Source: Verrucomicrobiales bacterium (lineage in GTDB: Bacteria > Verrucomicrobiota > Verrucomicrobiae > Limisphaerales > UBA1100). From it: a stretch of DNA of 26,814 nucleotides. The stretch is from positions 1-26,814 of the forward strand of contig PBLV01000026.1 in NCBI GenBank assembly GCA_002721895.1, written 5' to 3'. A model generated the notes under the pieces. That model was not told where the DNA came from and did no database searches. It was given only the letters and a program-made list of their open reading frames with translations. Numbering within the stretch: position 1 is the stretch's first letter; each line of letters opens with the position of its first letter. The position numbers and the translations under genes are program-made. Positions 24,238 through 26,814 of the stretch are shown piece after piece.

Positions 24238-25125
24238 ATGGGGCAATTCTTGCTTGTTTTGATAGCAGCGCTGGCACTGGCGGGGTGCGGAAAGAAAACC
24301 ACTCCGGCGGAACCGGAATCCAACGCCGCGCCCAAGGTGGCCGAGGACCAACTGAAGCCGCCCGAGGACGAATCCAAGAAGCCGGAGCCACCCAAAGTTG
24401 AAACCAAGACGGCATCGAAGATTCCCGCCAACGCCTTTGTCAACTCTCTGGGGATGCCTTTCTTGCCGGTTCCGGAGACGAAAGTGTCGTTTTGCATCTG
24501 GGAAACACGGGTGAAGGATTACGCTGCCTACGCGGATGCGAATACAGAAATCAATGATCATTGGAAGGAACCCGCTCAGTTTAAATCAAGAGGTTTTAAA
24601 CAGCCAGATTCTCATCCGGTGGTAATGATAAGTTGGGAGGATGCAAATGCGTTTTGTGAATGGCTGACGAAAAAAGAGTTAGAGAACGGACTAATCAAGG
24701 CAGGCCAAAAGTACCGGTTGCCAACAGATGCAGAATGGAGCATAGTAGTGGGCTTGGCCCAAGAGACGGGAGACACTCCTGAATCAAAGTCCAAGGGCAA
24801 CTGGGGGATATACCCGTGGGGTAAAACGTGGTCACCACCGAAAGGGGCGGGGAATTATGGTAAGGATCTAAAGGTGGACGCGTTCAACTACACTTCACCA
24901 GTTGGGAGCTTCGAGGCAAATGAGTTTGGACTGCACGACATGGGTGGAAATGTACATGAATGGTGCGAGGACAAAAGAAACCCAAACGAACTACCCCGTG
25001 TGCTGCGTGGCGGAGCTTGGCCCGATTCCATAACAATTATCCTGCGTTCGTCCTTCCGAAGCGGCAACACCCCCGGTGCGCGCGTCGCTGATACTGGCTT
25101 TCGATGTGTGTTGGAGAGTAAGTGA
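24238..25125 (+). CDS. Lipoprotein with FGE-sulfatase (SUMF1-like) domain lacking catalytic cysteines
   Basis: A 295-residue lipoprotein and the only plus-strand gene. The lipobox L-A-G-C17 ends a short signal peptide; residues 20-62 are a Lys/Pro/Glu-rich linker. Residues 63-294 are a formylglycine-generating-enzyme-like (C-type lectin fold) domain with VVMISWEDANAFCEWL (128-143), RLPTDAEW (160-167), GNVHEWC (237-243), VLRGGAW (255-261) and GFRCV (287-291). In true FGE, two cysteines follow the RGGSW block; here the stretch W261 to R274 has none. So it probably does not convert sulfatase Cys to formylglycine and may be a binding or scaffold protein. Part of the gene is AT-rich compared with its neighbours (20 G+C of 60 at 24541-24600), which may mean a different origin. 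It is divergent from the operon. Confidence 0.88.
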   Translation: MGQFLLVLIAALALAGCGKKTTPAEPESNAAPKVAEDQLKPPEDESKKPEPPKVETKTASKIPANAFVNSLGMPFLPVPETKVSFCIWETRVKDYAAYADANTEINDHWKEPAQFKSRGFKQPDSHPVVMISWEDANAFCEWLTKKELENGLIKAGQKYRLPTDAEWSIVVGLAQETGDTPESKSKGNWGIYPWGKTWSPPKGAGNYGKDLKVDAFNYTSPVGSFEANEFGLHDMGGNVHEWCEDKRNPNELPRVLRGGAWPDSITIILRSSFRSGNTPGARVADTGFRCVLESK

Positions 25126-25162
25126 GATTGGTGTTGCCACCCAAACCCATCCTCAACTCAGT

Positions 25163-25441
25163 TCAGTTCTTCGGGCTTCTTTCGAATTCACCGGACACAT
25201 ACCGGTGCAGCACGCTGGAAATCAGTGTTTGATACGGCATACCAAAACGGTTGGCACGGCGCTGCAAGGCGTCCAGGTCGCGCGCGGAAATGCGGATGTT
25301 GATGCGCTTGTCCTTATTCAAGGTGTTGCGCGCGGCCTCCTGCAGTTTGCGCTGCTCGCGGGCATTGGGCGCGCGGCCATCTAGCACGCCATCCTTTTCC
25401 AACTGCAACAACTCCTTCTCGTAGTCATCCAATTTCATCAT
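25163..25441 (-). CDS. BrnA-like ribbon-helix-helix antitoxin
   Basis: A 92-residue protein if started at ATG 25441, which lies 5 nt after AAGG (25447-25450); a GTG at 25447 and an ATG at 25438 are alternatives. The C-terminal part, about residues 46-85, reads RINIRISARDLDALQRRANRFGM and then PYQTLISSVLHRYVSGEF. This is a typical ribbon-helix-helix pattern: a beta strand, an amphipathic helix with basic residues, and a second helix. The N-terminal part is charged and probably binds the toxin. It overlaps the toxin gene by 17 nt, toxin first, as in brnT-brnA systems. It would neutralise the toxin and repress the shared promoter. Assignment to BrnA rather than another RHH antitoxin family is inferred mainly from the partner. 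Confidence 0.75.
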   Translation of the reverse strand: MMKLDDYEKELLQLEKDGVLDGRAPNAREQRKLQEAARNTLNKDKRINIRISARDLDALQRRANRFGMPYQTLISSVLHRYVSGEFERSPKN

Positions 25442-25709
25442 CTTCACCTTTCAACAGGCGGCGCGTGGCGATTCGGCTGGGAATGATCGTTTTCAAAAAC
25501 GTCTTTCCCGCCTCCTCCACGCACGGCACCAAGTAAACATAGTCGTCGATCCGGACGAACAGAATTTTTTGGCCCGGATATTTCTTCTGGTTCGGATGCT
25601 CGGCAACCTCCAGCACGTCGCCCCGGTCGATGTGGAAAACTACTTCCTGAAAACCCACTCCACGTTCCTGACGCAGTTTGGCATCCTTTTCATCCGACCA
25701 ATCGAACAC
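25425..25709 (-). CDS. BrnT-like toxin (putative ribonuclease)
   Basis: A 94-residue protein starting at GTG 25709. It begins FDWSDEKDAKLRQERGVGF, matching the F-x-W-(D/S)-x-x-K start and the R-x-x-x-G-V-x-F pattern of BrnT toxins. It ends with IIPSRIATRRLLKGE, equivalent to the I-I-S-A-R-x-A-T-x-x-E/R end of the family. BrnT has a RelE-like fold and cuts RNA. No ATG lies nearby in frame, and the GTG sits 6 nt after a -10-like box. The gene pair lies between the sulfatase locus and a second sulfatase gene on the same strand. Central residues diverge from classical BrnT, so the exact subfamily is not certain. Confidence 0.75.
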   Translation of the reverse strand: MFDWSDEKDAKLRQERGVGFQEVVFHIDRGDVLEVAEHPNQKKYPGQKILFVRIDDYVYLVPCVEEAGKTFLKTIIPSRIATRRLLKGEDDEIG

Positions 25710-25715
25710 CCTAAC

Positions 25716-25743
25716 AGTCTACTGCACGTGTGCCGAATGTCAA
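25716..25743 (-). promoter_or_regulatory. Promoter of the toxin-antitoxin operon
   Basis: On the minus strand, TTGACA (25743-25738, perfect -35), a 16-nt spacer and TAGACT (25721-25716, 4 of 6 of TATAAT) are followed by 6 nt and then GTG 25709. This gives a leaderless toxin mRNA. A near-palindrome and repeated GTGTGC sites overlap it. Confidence 0.6.
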
Positions 25744-25756
25744 CAGGATTGTGTGC
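25724..25756. promoter_or_regulatory. Candidate antitoxin operator over the TA promoter
   Basis: GTGTGC occurs at 25728-25733 and 25751-25756, 23 bp apart, flanking the -35 box. The first copy lies in a near-palindrome, GCAC-GT-GTGC (25724-25733), in the spacer between -35 and -10. Repeated short sites over the promoter suit autoregulation by a ribbon-helix-helix antitoxin. Confidence 0.35.
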
Positions 25757-25765
25757 TTTTTGTCA

Positions 25766-26814
25766 TCACAATCGTTTCGGATTGAATGGCGTGGTGGGCA
25801 CTTTGCCGCTGGCCTTTTTCTCGAGCAGTTTGCGCAAGCGCTGCATTACGGCTTTGGCTTCGGGGTCGGGCTTGAGGGCGAGGTTGTTGAATTCCATCGG
25901 GTCGGCGGCGTGGTCGTAGAGTTCCACGCCGGATTTGCCCTCGGCCCAGTCGCTGTATCGCCAGCGGTCGGTGCGGATGCTGCGACCCATCACGGGCTTT
26001 GGTAAACGATTGTCGGCGGGGCGAAGGACTTGGGTAATAGCCGTACCGTGCCATTCGGCGAGAGGATTTTGCAGGAGCGGCTTGAGGCTGCGGCCCTGCA
26101 GCGGAATGGGGCCATTCGGATTTTTCAACCCGGCGAGGTCGGTGAGCGTGGGGTAAATGTCCACGAACTCCACGATGCGCGTGCTGGCGGTGCCGTTGCC
26201 TTTCATGCCGGGGGCGCGGATGATGAGCGGCGAGCGGGCGGATTGCTCGAAGAGCGTGCGCTTTTGCCAGATGCCGTTGTGCTCACCAAGGTGATAGCCG
26301 TGGTCGCTCCAGAGAACAACGATGGTGTTGTCGGCCAGTTCGAGTTCATCCAGCGCAGCCGTCAGCCGGCCGACCTGCGCGTCGACAAACGAGATGGTCG
26401 CGTAGTAGGCCTGCAATGCCTTGCGCAGCGTCAACTCATCCAGATTGTAATGCGGCACGGGGCAGTTGTGCGCGAAGGCCGCAGTGGGAATGTCATCTCG
26501 ATCGCCCTTGGGCGCGTAAGGCAGGCGCATGTCCTTGAGGGGGTACATCGCAAAATATTTTTTCGGCGCGACGAACGGCGTGTGCGGACGGAAGAAACCG
26601 ACGCCAAGAAAGAACGGCTTGTCGCGCTTTTGGGCCATCAACTTGATCGCCTCGGTGGTGATCATGCCATCGGTTTGCTCCTCGTCCGTACCCTCGGCTG
26701 CCAGCCAACTGAGCGCGGCGCTGATCTTGCGGTGCGGCTCAGCATTGAAGATCAGCGCTTCATCGGTCTTGTCGCGCCCCTTGGGATTCACCGTCTTTTG
26801 CCAACTGGGCGGAT
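25766..26814 (-). CDS. Iduronate-2-sulfatase-like sulfatase, C-terminal part (cut by right window edge)
   Basis: The last 348 residues of a sulfatase; the N-terminus with the formylglycine cysteine lies beyond 26814. The visible part has the pattern of iduronate-2-sulfatase-like enzymes: [44 protein letters not shown], then [23 protein letters not shown] (metal-binding Asp-His and the LGEH motif) and [11 protein letters not shown]. It ends with a C-terminal subdomain ...[14 protein letters not shown]. The frame continues open to the window edge ([12 protein letters not shown]). Enzymes of this type remove 2-O-sulfate from uronic acids in animals; in marine bacteria, relatives act on other sulfated glycans. 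It is transcribed toward the TA pair, 56 nt away, but that pair has its own promoter. Confidence 0.93.
   Translation of the reverse strand, partial: PPSWQKTVNPKGRDKTDEALIFNAEPHRKISAALSWLAAEGTDEEQTDGMITTEAIKLMAQKRDKPFFLGVGFFRPHTPFVAPKKYFAMYPLKDMRLPYAPKGDRDDIPTAAFAHNCPVPHYNLDELTLRKALQAYYATISFVDAQVGRLTAALDELELADNTIVVLWSDHGYHLGEHNGIWQKRTLFEQSARSPLIIRAPGMKGNGTASTRIVEFVDIYPTLTDLAGLKNPNGPIPLQGRSLKPLLQNPLAEWHGTAITQVLRPADNRLPKPVMGRSIRTDRWRYSDWAEGKSGVELYDHAADPMEFNNLALKPDPEAKAVMQRLRKLLEKKASGKVPTTPFNPKRL

Noticed and set aside
24238..25125. Functional sulfatase-activating FGE
   Set aside because: The domain fold is right, but the cysteine pair expected after the RGGSW-like block is absent, so I describe it only as FGE-like.
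25126..25162. Terminator between the convergent FGE-like and antitoxin genes
   Set aside because: Only a short hairpin with a bulge can be drawn at 25128-25144 (TTGGTG, loop TTGC, CACC-C-AA) and no T-run follows on either strand; too weak to call.

Overview
The window looks like a chromosomal segment of a free-living, probably marine or aquatic member of the PVC superphylum (Verrucomicrobiota or Planctomycetota; I lean Verrucomicrobiota but the sequence does not settle it). The reasons are the GC-rich DNA, the many exported sulfatases, a DUF1080 protein, a GxDLY-type SGNH esterase, and three pairs of DUF1592-type 'planctomycete cytochrome' plus DUF1552 (HXXSHH) proteins, families largely confined to that group. 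No rRNA, tRNA, insertion sequence, CRISPR array or replication origin was seen, and no gap between genes exceeds about 125 bp.

Layout. From 24131 down to position 1, fifteen genes lie head to tail on the minus strand with very short gaps or overlaps, which suggests one operon of at least 24 kb that continues past the left edge. In transcription order they are: alpha/beta-hydrolase acetyl-xylan-esterase-like protein; sulfatase; DUF1552 protein; PA14-containing DUF1592 di-haem cytochrome; GH16 glucanase; SGNH-DUF1080 fusion; a DUF1592 then DUF1552 pair; a second DUF1592 then DUF1552 pair (a tandem copy of the previous one); YdjM/DUF457 membrane hydrolase; LamG plus sialidase-like protein; sulfatase; GxDLY-type SGNH esterase; and a sulfatase cut by the left edge. 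Divergent from the operon head is a lipoprotein with a formylglycine-generating-enzyme-like fold but no catalytic cysteines (24238-25125, plus strand). Next comes a BrnT/BrnA-like toxin-antitoxin pair (minus strand), then the C-terminal part of an iduronate-2-sulfatase-like protein running off the right edge.

How it may work together. Nearly every product has an export signal (Sec, Tat or lipoprotein). Sulfatases, esterases, a GH16 enzyme and the DUF1080 domain fit stepwise removal of sulfate and acyl groups and cleavage of an algal-type sulfated polysaccharide. Three di-haem cytochromes, each paired with a Tat-exported DUF1552 protein, form a redox-looking module embedded in this locus. Its function is unknown; I suggest sugar or glycan oxidation coupled to the DUF1080 step, which is inference.

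Regulation. All three transcription units whose start lies in the window carry the same kind of promoter: TTGTCA or TTGACA, a 16-17 nt spacer, TAGCCT or TAGACT, then exactly 6 nt to the start codon. This predicts leaderless mRNAs. The two divergent units share identical -35 and -10 hexamers and spacing, and a 9-bp inverted repeat lies in the region between them.
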